64,000 nucleotides of DNA from positions 1 through 64,000 of the forward strand of contig NZ_FOWP01000002.1 in assembly GCF_900115475.1 (NCBI RefSeq), given 5' to 3'. The notes under the pieces were generated by a model. It did no database searches. It was not told the DNA's origin and was given only the letters and a program-made list of their open reading frames with translations. A program made the position numbers and the translations under genes. The DNA comes from Ectopseudomonas composti. Its GTDB lineage: Bacteria > Pseudomonadota > Gammaproteobacteria > Pseudomonadales > Pseudomonadaceae. Below are positions 52,185 through 60,019 of this stretch, in pieces; within the stretch, counting starts at the first letter, position 1, and the number at the start of each line of letters is the position of its first letter.

Positions 52185-52523
52185 ATGCTTAGGCCAGGCA
52201 AAACAGCACTACTTGTTAATGCGCTGCTGGAAGAATACCCAGAGTATGTGATCACCGGATATTTGACAGATGTTTACATAAGCGCCTACTGCGCTGTTGG
52301 TTACGTCTACAAGCACGCTCAATATGAAAACGGCAGAAAGATGTTGACCGAAGAGATCAGCAAGGTCATCGAGTTTGAGCACAGGTACATGATTGAGACT
52401 GTTGATGGCGAGCGGCTTCTGCTTGTGAATTTTCATTCGTGCGGTGGGCGAAAGTCGCTGATGTTCCTTCTGGAGCTATTCAGTAGCGGCGCCATGTCTG
52501 GGTCGAGGTACTGCGTGCAATGA
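52185..52523 (+). CDS. Unknown protein, first gene of a coupled three-gene cassette
   Basis: A 112-residue protein without recognised domains, beginning MLRPGKTALLVNALLEEYPE and containing DVYISAYCAVGYVYKHAQYE and GRKSLMFLLELFSSGAMSGS. AGGAGG lies just before the ATG at 52185. Its stop overlaps the next start (ATGA), so the three genes at 52185, 52520 and 52683 form one translationally coupled unit. Composition is intermediate and unlike the core genome. The KSLMFLLELF helix is its most conserved-looking part. Confidence 0.65.
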   Translation: MLRPGKTALLVNALLEEYPEYVITGYLTDVYISAYCAVGYVYKHAQYENGRKMLTEEISKVIEFEHRYMIETVDGERLLLVNFHSCGGRKSLMFLLELFSSGAMSGSRYCVQ

Positions 52524-52690
52524 CAGAGTGCAATCGAACGGAGATACGCATAACACTGTTTCGGTCGGATGGCGGGATGACCCCTCTACCTCAAACGCCC
52601 GGAGTGATCGTGATGGAGAATCCGAGTCGGAACGGCGTTATTCACTGCGCGGTGTGCGACAGTGACACGCGTGTGCTTGGCTATGCATGA
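52520..52690 (+). CDS. Small unknown protein, 56 aa, middle gene of cassette
   Basis: A 56-codon frame beginning MTECNRTEIRITLFRSDGGM and ending NPSRNGVIHCAVCDSDTRVLGYA. It starts on the ATGA overlap with the preceding gene and its stop overlaps the start of the next gene by 8 bp. The CAVC near the C-terminus could be half of a metal site. The double overlap is the main evidence that it is translated. No homologue is recognised. Confidence 0.55.
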   Translation: MTECNRTEIRITLFRSDGGMTPLPQTPGVIVMENPSRNGVIHCAVCDSDTRVLGYA

Positions 52691-53297
52691 ACAACTAGAT
52701 GCGCTGCTGTGTCAGCGATATCCCGCGATTTTTTCAGTTGATGATTTCAGTGCTCTGCCGGTGTTCGGCTTTGAGTGCAGTGATGGCTGGTTCACGCTAA
52801 TCGAGGCGGCGTGTGCATTGATTCAGCATCACGTCGATACTACGGGCGCTCAGCAACTGGTGGCGACGCAGGTGAAGGAAAAATTTGGTGGGCTGCGCTT
52901 CTATTGCCGACACGGGGGCGATTACGCAATACCTGTAATCGGGCTTGTTGAGCTGCTATCGACGCACGTGTGTGAGGTATGTGGCGCCTTGGGCGAGGGC
53001 GTGTCGCTCTTTGGTTGGATGCAGACGCGTTGCCTTGAGCATGCGAAAGCGATTGTGTATGAGGAACCGCTCATGGCGGTCATTAGGGAAAATCTCGTAC
53101 TAGCCCCGCCGATGGGCGCACTGCTGGGGGCCTCGCTGGAATGCTTCGCCCTCGATGACCAAGCTGCCGCCCGCTGGTTGACCAAGCCTGCCCTGGCTTT
53201 GGGGAGTATCGCGCCTTTGGCGCTGGCTGGGTCTCTCGATGGGCAACGGCAAGTACTGACGCTGATCGGCCGCCTGGAGCACGGCATCACGCTGTGA
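52683..53297 (+). CDS. Zinc-ribbon protein fused to an MbcA/ParS/Xre-type toxin-binding domain
   Basis: A 204-residue protein. The N-terminal part (about 1-100) contains VATQVKEKFGGLRFYCRHGGD followed by a CEVCGALGEG ... MQTRCLEH cluster, a domain seen in uncharacterised phage- and island-encoded proteins. The C-terminal about 60 residues (ALDDQAAARWLTKPALALGS, then PLALAGSLDGQRQVLTLIGRLEHG) match the DUF2384/MbcA/ParS/Xre antitoxin C-terminal domain that binds RES-type toxins. No RES toxin gene is adjacent. ATG at 52683 overlaps the preceding gene. Confidence 0.7.
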   Translation: MHEQLDALLCQRYPAIFSVDDFSALPVFGFECSDGWFTLIEAACALIQHHVDTTGAQQLVATQVKEKFGGLRFYCRHGGDYAIPVIGLVELLSTHVCEVCGALGEGVSLFGWMQTRCLEHAKAIVYEEPLMAVIRENLVLAPPMGALLGASLECFALDDQAAARWLTKPALALGSIAPLALAGSLDGQRQVLTLIGRLEHGITL

Positions 53298-53300
53298 TGC

Positions 53301-53369
53301 TCTGGTTGTAAACCTACTACATTGCGTAAACCTGTTCGATTTACGCAATGTAGTAGGTTTACAACCAGA
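53301..53369. repeat. Perfect 30-bp inverted repeat (hairpin)
   Basis: Arms 53301-53330 and 53340-53369 are perfect reverse complements, separated by a 9-nt loop (CCTGTTCGA). The arm begins TCTGGTTGTAAACC and ends ATTGCGTAAA. It starts 3 bp after the stop of the cassette's last gene. No T-run follows, and it lacks integron attC core consensus. Confidence 0.95.
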
Positions 53370-54338
53370 AACTGGAATACCTAGAGGGCGGTCACGTTGT
53401 TCGCGGGCCGGCTCAGAGTTCGCTGTTGGTTTCTCACTAAGGCGTTGACGCCGCCGCTCGTTCACCCGGCAGGTCTGGGACGGGCGTTGGCGGTAGTGAT
53501 GGAGTTGGTGACCGCCGATGCCCTTAGTCTAGAGCGGGAGCAACTTGACTCTGCGTGCGAGGTGCTTGGGAGTAATCGGAGCGCTAGGTGTAGCCATACA
53601 CCCGATATGACACCCATTTACACCCATTACTCTAGTTTCTGAACCGTGAAGCCTACGTCTGTGTCGTTACTACTCTGCGAGAACTGCACAATGCTTATTA
53701 CCAGGACCTTGTGGCCCAAGGTGGTGGAGCTTGTGCTATCTACAGCCGTGGGCTGGTATGACACGCTAGCTATCGTTCGGGTTGTTCACGAGCCCCTAGC
53801 ATTCTTCGCAAACGACCTTTTGGGTGCATCGTATTGGTTCTCGTCCTCTGTAATCGGTCTTTGGGCAGCATCCGCTCGATCTTGTGCAAAGCCAAACGGG
53901 GCGCCAATAGATCCTTAAACTGCTCGGTAGATTGGCACATGGCGTGCTTTCATGATCCGCGACAGTCTGTTGTGTCAGGGGGGACACGCGAGTCAGGGTG
54001 TCCCGTTACAGCTGATCCTCCCTGCTGCTTGCTCAATCAATACCAGCATCTGTCGTTGCCAATTTTCCATAAACTGCTCGAAGGCGTCAGCAGCAAGCCT
54101 GTTCTGGATTGATGCACTGCTAGGTCGGATAGCTGTTTGGAGCCGCCATAGTGTGTGGCAGGGTTTGCTTGGTATAAGTCCTAACCAATGCAGCATTTGT
54201 GCTTCATTTTGAGTCTAATGCAGCATACGTGCGTCAAAATACGCGAATTGCATCATATATGCTGCGTAGGCGGATGCGGATTAAGCGACCTGTAGCGGAT
54301 TTTCAAGTGGTTATTGCAGTTGCAAGGTAAGGTTTCCG
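53370..54338. other. Gene-poor stretch with weak open frames
   Basis: About 970 bp without a confident gene. The best candidate is a 67-codon minus-strand frame at 53993-54196 containing AADAFEQFMENWQRQMLVLIEQ; it has no clear ribosome site. The last 150 bp hold the operator-like direct repeats of the XRE gene. Confidence 0.45.
54187..54256. promoter_or_regulatory. Three AATGCAGCAT direct repeats at exact 30-bp spacing
   Basis: AATGCAGCAT at 54187 and 54217 and ATTGCATCAT at 54247 repeat with a strict 30-bp period, i.e. on the same face of the helix; the first two share further flanking bases (GTGC-TCA). They end about 80 bp before the XRE regulator gene and are its likely autoregulatory operator. 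Confidence 0.7.
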
Positions 54339-54719
54339 ATGAGAACAACATTGCTTGATCAGATTCTTAGGCGCAGAAAAGCCTTGAAGATTCGATCTTC
54401 TGACATGACTCTGCTAGCAGGTATCAATCGTCAGCAATATGAAAAAATTGAAAAAAGCGGGAATCCAAGCCTGATTACGTTGGATAAGATTGCTGAGGCG
54501 CTGGACGCCGAACTGATGCTTATTCCTAAAGAGACGTTAGGTGCGGTCAGAAAAGTTTTAGCTATTTCCACCGATCCATCACGGGCTTTGTTGGCCAGCA
54601 AATCTACAGTTGGAGAAAGTCTCTCCCGGGCTGTGGATTCATCAGATATCGAGGGGCTGGGTACCAGCCATGATGACCTGATCGCAGATCCATGGGCCCT
54701 GATTGAGGGGAAGAGGTAG
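54339..54719 (+). CDS. XRE family (HipB-like) transcriptional regulator, orphan
   Basis: A 126-residue regulator with an N-terminal XRE helix-turn-helix (LLDQILRRRKALKIRSSDMTLLAGINRQQYEKIEKSGNPSLITLDKIAEALDAELMLI), the arrangement seen in HipB antitoxins. The C-terminal about 60 residues are polar and acidic (SLSRAVDSSDIEGLGTSHDDL). No hipA-like kinase gene follows; the next gene is on the opposite strand. It may be a solitary regulator or the remnant of a toxin-antitoxin pair. Direct repeats upstream are its likely binding sites. Confidence 0.8.
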   Translation: MRTTLLDQILRRRKALKIRSSDMTLLAGINRQQYEKIEKSGNPSLITLDKIAEALDAELMLIPKETLGAVRKVLAISTDPSRALLASKSTVGESLSRAVDSSDIEGLGTSHDDLIADPWALIEGKR

Positions 54720-54794
54720 CTCAATCTTGAATCAGTATCCACTCAGTTCGGGAAAGACCACTGTGCACATGATTTTCTAGCGATAGATATCCAA

Positions 54795-55997
54795 TCAAAC
54801 CCTTTGCGTTAGATATTGCACAATCTCTCTGCGGTCATGGTCTACGGCTACCCATAGCGCATCATAGGTCTGCAATGGACTATCGCTGGGTATGAGGGGT
54901 AGTGCAGCGTCGCCGCCATAGCTTAGCAGGAGTTTAAACAGAGCTAGATCTCCAATTTCTGCGGCGAATAGTGTTGGGGTCCACTCGGCTAGATGCTCCG
55001 GTTGAACTCGGTAGCGACGATTTGGGTTGGCACCGTGCTTGAGTAGGACTTCGATGACTTGACGTCTGTCTTCCAGAGGGCGGGAATAGTATTCCCTAGT
55101 GGCTTGGAATAGATCTCGGTAATGGGGGATTTGCATCATTTTGAGCATGGAACGACGGCGGCTCGGTAGGTCAACGTCCACTGCGACACCTTCTTTTGCA
55201 TCATACGCATCACCGCGAGTCTTGCCGTTCAAATAAAGTTCTTGCTCGATAGCGAATGCGGTTTCTGGACGTTTGCTGTGGTGGAATAGTGCCATTGCAT
55301 AGCACAGCGCCGAAGCCTGATATCCGCAGGATATTTCAGTCTGGGCACCCAGTTGTAGTAGTTGTTCGACAGCAGTAGCGTCAGCCATTTCTATGGCCCA
55401 TTTCATCGGAGTCTCTTTTTTTGTGGAGGCGTGGCGGTTTACCGTTTCGACGGACAGTCCCGCGCTTAGTAAGTGATTCATGATGGCGGGATCTTTCTGG
55501 TCGCAAGCTCGGCGCATGGCATAACTGATCGGTCCTTCACCTGACTCGGGGATATAGTCGTTCGGGTCTCCGCCACGTTCCAAGAGAGCCTTTACGTCAT
55601 CCAGTGTGCCCATCATGACCGCCTGCATAAGCGGTGTTCGTCGTGTGCGCCCATCGGCGTATTTAACTTTTCGGTTTGGAGCCTCAAGAGCTTCGCTTGT
55701 GACGCGAAAGGGGCTTTCCAGAACCGCCATTTCCAGGGCCGGCGGTACGCGATCATGTGCTTTTAATGGTTGGAAGCGATGCTCAAAGGCCAAGGCGAGG
55801 CTTCGGCGTTGTTGCTCATCAAATGGGCGTTTTGGCCAGTGGTTGATGCCTAGTAAAAAGGTCTTGTCCCAGAAGTGTTTTGCGACACGCTGCTCGCCAG
55901 CACCAACAGCGAAAAGCAGTGCCTCTGTGAGCAGTGCCTTCTGATTAGCGCCTTTTCGCCACCAAGCCTGCTCGACTGCTCGCAGGTATAGCGTCAC
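54795..55997 (-). CDS. Ankyrin-repeat protein
   Basis: A protein of at least 400 residues with several ankyrin repeats: RTPLMQAVMMGTLDDVKALLERGGDPND, MKWAIEMADATAVEQLLQLGAQTE, VIEVLLKHGANPNRRY and TPTLFAAEIGDLALFKLLLSYGGDAAL. These mediate protein contacts. No enzyme domain is seen. The GTG at 55997 is a formal start, but the frame stays open upstream to the stop codon of the preceding gene with protein-like sequence (35 more codons, no ATG), so a non-standard start such as CTG is possible. Follows the 56100 gene closely, probably co-transcribed. Confidence 0.75.
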   Translation of the reverse strand: MTLYLRAVEQAWWRKGANQKALLTEALLFAVGAGEQRVAKHFWDKTFLLGINHWPKRPFDEQQRRSLALAFEHRFQPLKAHDRVPPALEMAVLESPFRVTSEALEAPNRKVKYADGRTRRTPLMQAVMMGTLDDVKALLERGGDPNDYIPESGEGPISYAMRRACDQKDPAIMNHLLSAGLSVETVNRHASTKKETPMKWAIEMADATAVEQLLQLGAQTEISCGYQASALCYAMALFHHSKRPETAFAIEQELYLNGKTRGDAYDAKEGVAVDVDLPSRRRSMLKMMQIPHYRDLFQATREYYSRPLEDRRQVIEVLLKHGANPNRRYRVQPEHLAEWTPTLFAAEIGDLALFKLLLSYGGDAALPLIPSDSPLQTYDALWVAVDHDRREIVQYLTQRV

Positions 55998-56099
55998 GGC
56001 TTCACTGTGAGGACGAGTGAAAGCAGCTAGTCGCGCACTCAGCCAGTCGTGCTGGTATTGGAGCTGCGCTTGCTCTTGTTCTGTGCCTTGTCGGATCAG

Positions 56100-56981
56100 C
56101 TATTGCAGCTGTTGAAGGTTCAGTTGAATGGTGTCCGCATGCGCTGCCGTCGACGCAAATAACTCTTCGATTTCAATGATGAGCGGTATGGCCTTTTTAC
56201 GAATACCGTGAAAAGCCCACTGCGCTTCGCGTTGAGCAAAGGAGTTGATGACATCATCAAGCGATGGGGGGGAATATTGGAGCGATTGGCTTATGGCTAC
56301 TCGCAGAACGGTAGGGATGTTTTGCAGGGTAATCGCCACGATCAGCCAGCCTGTACTTAGCTCGACTTGCCGTTCGGACAGAGCACGATCTACACACGCT
56401 TCTACTTTCTTTCGGAGCGGCCAGAAGCTTTTTTTGATTGGCTTGCCTTGTAGCCAGCGTTGCAAGCTACGTATGTCAACGCCGAGGCAGGATTCTAGAC
56501 GCTCTAGCAGGGTTGCCTGCTCAATCGCCAACTGCGCAGAAAGCCATTCAACCCAAGTATGGAAGGGGGACGCGCACAGGTTATTTAGGGGCGGCCCTGA
56601 CATCTGACGTTGAGCCGACTGGAGAAGGCCCCTGCACAACGGCAGTTGAATCGTCTCCCGGTACAGCTCTTGGCCGTCCTCATCAGCCCAAGACATTTCA
56701 TCAATGTTCTGCACAAGGGTTTGTATCGTTGTGCGGGTGTGACGCCAAGCGGCGTCCAACCACTGATGCCAAGAGGGGCCACACTCTGCGTGCACGGCTT
56801 TGAGTAGCTGCTGTTCAATCTCGGCGATCAGTTCTGCGGTGGATTCAGGGCGGGCCTCGACAGCCGCGTCGTCTAGGCCTTTATCCATGCCTCGCTCGTT
56901 CAAGAGCGGACGCAGGCCGGCATCGGTAATGACGTGGCGAAGCACTTCTCCGAGTTTGGGCAAAGGACTTCTGGAGAACAT
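56100..56981 (-). CDS. Unknown protein upstream of ankyrin gene, 293 aa
   Basis: A 293-residue protein that I do not recognise. It is mainly helical, with LGVDIRSLQRWLQGKPIKKSFWPLRKKVEACVD resembling a helix-turn-helix, several Trp-rich segments (GPSWHQWLDAAWRHT) and a C-terminal hydrophobic helix pair (STGWLIVAITLQNIPTVL). No signal peptide. It shares strand and reading frame with the ankyrin gene that follows directly, so they form a two-gene unit. Probably accessory, as the codon use differs from core genes. Confidence 0.6.
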   Translation of the reverse strand: MFSRSPLPKLGEVLRHVITDAGLRPLLNERGMDKGLDDAAVEARPESTAELIAEIEQQLLKAVHAECGPSWHQWLDAAWRHTRTTIQTLVQNIDEMSWADEDGQELYRETIQLPLCRGLLQSAQRQMSGPPLNNLCASPFHTWVEWLSAQLAIEQATLLERLESCLGVDIRSLQRWLQGKPIKKSFWPLRKKVEACVDRALSERQVELSTGWLIVAITLQNIPTVLRVAISQSLQYSPPSLDDVINSFAQREAQWAFHGIRKKAIPLIIEIEELFASTAAHADTIQLNLQQLQ

Positions 56982-57001
56982 TGGGTGTCCCTAGTGAAGA
57001 T

Positions 57002-57024
57002 GCGGGGCATAAGCCCCGCGTTTT
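57002..57024. terminator. GC-rich terminator hairpin
   Basis: GCGGGGC pairs with GCCCCGC across an ATAA loop, followed by GTTTT on the plus strand. It separates the SMP-like gene from the gene ending the 56981 frame's upstream side and could work on either strand. Confidence 0.65.
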
Positions 57025-57030
57025 CCTTAA

Positions 57031-57186
57031 TCAGCGTTTGTTCTTTTCAGCCGCACGAGTCGCCCTTGCTGTAAAACTGTCTTTGGATACCTGGCCGCCA
57101 TTACCCTTTGCCTCACTGGAATGGATTCGGGCCGCTGCCTCGCTAGTCATTGGGGTGGGCGAGGTTGTCTTAGGTTGCTGGGTCAT
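57031..57186 (-). CDS. Small SMP-like (seed maturation protein domain) protein, 51 aa
   Basis: A 51-residue hydrophilic protein starting MTQQPKTTSPTPMTSEAA and continuing ARIHSSEAKGNGGQVSKDSF and ATRAAEKNK. The pattern MTxEAAxRIxSxxAKxNGGQVxKxSFxxRAxxAA matches short bacterial proteins related to plant seed-maturation (SMP/LEA) domains, which are disordered and stress-associated. GGAG precedes the ATG at 57186. A GC-rich hairpin follows the stop. Its presence inside the island is unusual. Confidence 0.65.
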   Translation of the reverse strand: MTQQPKTTSPTPMTSEAAARIHSSEAKGNGGQVSKDSFTARATRAAEKNKR

Positions 57187-57459
57187 GATTGCTCTCCTGA
57201 TGATGTGCCATGAGCGGCACCGAAGAGATCATCCCGTCCAGCTCGACGTAGCGCACGACAGACTACCGAGAACATTTACGAGTTTTCGGGATGATAGGTT
57301 TTAGGCGACTGGCGGTTCGAGCTTGCTTGCTAAAGCAAGTCAGTATGATGGCATTATAGTAGCATTCGTTCCGCCCGAGATGCTGACCAAGTGGGCGGCT
57401 TTACTTGCATATCCCTTTATCATTGTCGCCGGAGATCGCGGCGTTAAGGATTAGCCCCA

Positions 57460-58485
57460 ATGCTTTATGAGCTGACTGTGCAGGCCCTAGTCGACAGTCG
57501 TCGAGTCCCTATCGAACGCCCGGATGCCCTAGGGATTAGCGAAAAGCATATTGAGGAGTTCTTGGCTTCTCACCTTGTTGAGTTGATTCCCGAAGAACAG
57601 CTCATGCTGCTGGCTCAAGAGCGGCAGTTCCAAGAAGAGGCCGATATTCTGGCACTGGACCGTAAAGGTACTCTTTTCATCTTCGAGCTGAAACGGTGGC
57701 AATCGAGTGCGGAGAACCTGCTCCAGGTCATGCGCTATGGCCAGAAATTTGGCCGTTACACCTACGCTCAGCTGGAGACGATGGTGCAGAGGCAGCAACG
57801 CTTGCAGGGGGCCTTGAGTGCTCGGCACCAAGAGTACTTTGGGCTTGAAGCGCCGCTGAAAGAGCAGGAGTTCAATCAAGACCAACGATTTGTTGTGGTA
57901 ACCAATGGTGTGGATCGTGACACCTTGGAGGCCATTCAGTACTGGTCGAAAAAAGGCGTCCACATCGACAGCTTGACCTACAAGCTTTACAGGGTGGGAG
58001 GTAAGCCATTCATTCAGTTCGACACGTACAACCCCGAACTGGATCTGTTGATGGAGGCTAACCCCGGCATCTTCATCGTCAACACCAACCGTACCTACAT
58101 GGACGATGCCTGGCGCGACATGCTCGGCGACGGCAAGAAAGGAAAAGCGGCGGCTTACTATGACCGTAAGAACGCGGTGCGGAAGATCGGAAAGGGATCG
58201 ACTGTGTTCCTGTATCACACAGGAGTTGGGGTAATTGCCAAAGGCAAGGCAACTGGTGGTGTACAGGCCACCGACTATGAAGGAGATGTGGACGAGCAGT
58301 TCTTTGTCCCGCTCCAGTTTGAGTGGTCGTTGCTAGATCCGGAAAGCTGGTCGTCACGGGCGCCCAAGGCCTACGAAATCAATGCATTGACTGGGGCTAG
58401 CAACCGTTTTCGCCAGACAGTGTTCAACGCCTCGGAAGAAATGCGGGATGCGATTCAGGGCGTGTGGGCTGCACGCAACGCCTAA
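57460..58485 (+). CDS. PD-(D/E)XK nuclease-like protein (NucS/DUF91-like)
   Basis: A 341-residue protein with a recognisable endonuclease core: E59-E60-A-D62 then 13 residues to E76-L-K78 (EEADILALDRKGTLFIFELKRW), the PD-(D/E)XK metal-binding pattern seen in NucS-like and DUF91 proteins. A mid-region QDQRFVVVTNGVDRDTLEAIQYWSKKGVHID forms a second alpha/beta unit, and the C-terminal part is beta-rich (GSTVFLYHTGVGVIAKGKATG). AAGGA precedes the ATG. The MBL-fold gene follows 122 bp downstream on the same strand. Likely a defence or DNA-repair nuclease, by inference. Confidence 0.75.
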   Translation: MLYELTVQALVDSRRVPIERPDALGISEKHIEEFLASHLVELIPEEQLMLLAQERQFQEEADILALDRKGTLFIFELKRWQSSAENLLQVMRYGQKFGRYTYAQLETMVQRQQRLQGALSARHQEYFGLEAPLKEQEFNQDQRFVVVTNGVDRDTLEAIQYWSKKGVHIDSLTYKLYRVGGKPFIQFDTYNPELDLLMEANPGIFIVNTNRTYMDDAWRDMLGDGKKGKAAAYYDRKNAVRKIGKGSTVFLYHTGVGVIAKGKATGGVQATDYEGDVDEQFFVPLQFEWSLLDPESWSSRAPKAYEINALTGASNRFRQTVFNASEEMRDAIQGVWAARNA

Positions 58486-58607
58486 TTCCAGTCTCTACAT
58501 GCCCTCTCGTTCAGGTGGATCTGCTTTTGAGATGAACTGGTCGAGTGGCGCTGAATTTAGTTGGCCGCAACAGATTTAAGGCTATTCAACATAAGGAAGA
58601 ACTACGC

Positions 58608-59813
58608 ATGGACGTCACCATGATTCAGCATCCCGTCGGACAAGGCGGGCTATTCAGCGGTCAGCTTCAGGTGGGAGACTCGGTTTTGCGCTGGGTCTAT
58701 GACTGTGGCTCCAACCAGCAAGATCGCCTCAACGAAGAGATTCTCGCTGTCGCAGCTCAAGGGACGATTGATCTGCTGTTTCTCTCCCACTTGGACAGTG
58801 ACCATGTCAGTGGGGTTGACCGTCTGCTAGCGGCAACCACGGTGGCTGAGGTGGTTCTTCCCTATCTGAGCGCCACTGAGTTTGCACTGATTGTGGCTCA
58901 GAATGCGGCGACTGGTGCGTTGTCTGGGACCTTTCTGGAGTTTGTGACTGATCCGGCGAAATGGCTAATTGCCCGTGGCGTTAGTACTGTGAGCTTCATT
59001 CATTCAGTCGAGGAAAATCAGCAACTGGCCGAGTGGCAATTACTGGAGTCGGATGGCGAGGGCCTATCAAGGGAAGATACTTCTCGCCTCAATGTGCGGT
59101 GGACTCAACCCGTCTCTAAACAGCGGTCCGTGAAGCATGGAACTGTGCAGCATTTTCCGACAGGAGCGGCGGTGGGCGTTGCTGCAAATGGTCAGGGGCT
59201 TGACTGGTTGCTTGTGCCCTACGCACATAAGCCTTCAGAAAGGCGGATGCAGCGCTTCGTCAATGAGTTGAAGGCTGTCTTCGGTAGAGCGTTGACGCGC
59301 CAGGCTATCGCACGGCATGCACGTAATGAGCAGGGGCGTGCCGTGCTGAGAGAGTGTTATGACAGGTTGTGGCTTGATCACAATAAGGTCTCTATGTCGC
59401 TTTACGCTGGGCCGCAGGCATCGCCTAGGATCATCAGCCAGCAACAGTCGTACAGTCATTGGCGAGTTGGGGCGCCAGCCCTCTCGCGGGCAGAGGTCGG
59501 CTGGCTAATGACAGGCGACGCTCACCTTGCTGCGGGGCGAAGGCTTTTCGCGCTGCTGAATTACTACCATCACCTGCGAGATCGTGTGAGCGTTCTGGTG
59601 TTGCCGCATCACGGTTCAGAGTTGAGCTTCCACCCCGCTCTCGTACCAGGCTTCTCGAATCTGAGCACCTGTATCGTGGCGGCCGGGCGTAATCAATACG
59701 GGCATCCACATTCCCATGTCTACGAGCAGGTGCGGACTTATTTGGGTGTCCAAGGTTGGCATCATGTCAGTGAGTGTCCTTCTAGCGGTTTTGGTGTGCG
59801 CGCCGTGCTATGA
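58608..59813 (+). CDS. Metallo-beta-lactamase-fold hydrolase (ComEC-like)
   Basis: A 401-residue cytosolic MBL-fold protein. The metal motif is LFLSHLDSDHVSGVDRL (H61-x-D63-x-D65-H66), followed by a later MTGDAHLAAG aspartate and LPHHGSELSFHP histidines, the layout of the ComEC-type MBL domain without membrane part. Such proteins hydrolyse phosphodiesters or act in island-encoded conflict systems. AAGGAAG selects ATG at 58608. Located between the nuclease and the GTPase-like gene, all on the plus strand. Confidence 0.85.
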   Translation: MDVTMIQHPVGQGGLFSGQLQVGDSVLRWVYDCGSNQQDRLNEEILAVAAQGTIDLLFLSHLDSDHVSGVDRLLAATTVAEVVLPYLSATEFALIVAQNAATGALSGTFLEFVTDPAKWLIARGVSTVSFIHSVEENQQLAEWQLLESDGEGLSREDTSRLNVRWTQPVSKQRSVKHGTVQHFPTGAAVGVAANGQGLDWLLVPYAHKPSERRMQRFVNELKAVFGRALTRQAIARHARNEQGRAVLRECYDRLWLDHNKVSMSLYAGPQASPRIISQQQSYSHWRVGAPALSRAEVGWLMTGDAHLAAGRRLFALLNYYHHLRDRVSVLVLPHHGSELSFHPALVPGFSNLSTCIVAAGRNQYGHPHSHVYEQVRTYLGVQGWHHVSECPSSGFGVRAVL

Positions 59814-60019
59814 ACTAGCTATTGCTGAATCAGGCTGCACCGCTGCGCGTAATTTGACGTATTGGTCAACTGCTTTCCGCCTTTATGTGTCCCCCTGGTG
59901 TGAGTCTCGACAGGGACAGACCCCGGTTGGGGGCAGTAAGGGAGATGCACGACAGCGTGCTCATAGATGTAGGAATTTTGGCCGTTTCACTCTCGTGACG
60001 AAGGCTTGGAGAAAGTAAA

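Noticed and set aside
53301-53369. Hairpin as an integron attC site
   Set aside because: It lacks the GTTRRRY / RYYYAAC core sites and the unpaired bases typical of attC, and no integrase is present.
53100-53465. 121-codon minus-strand frame over the cassette end and hairpin
   Set aside because: Antisense to the better supported 52683 gene and crosses the perfect hairpin.
54187-54256. Direct repeats as replication iterons
   Set aside because: No replication initiator or partition genes are nearby; the position ahead of an XRE regulator fits an operator better.
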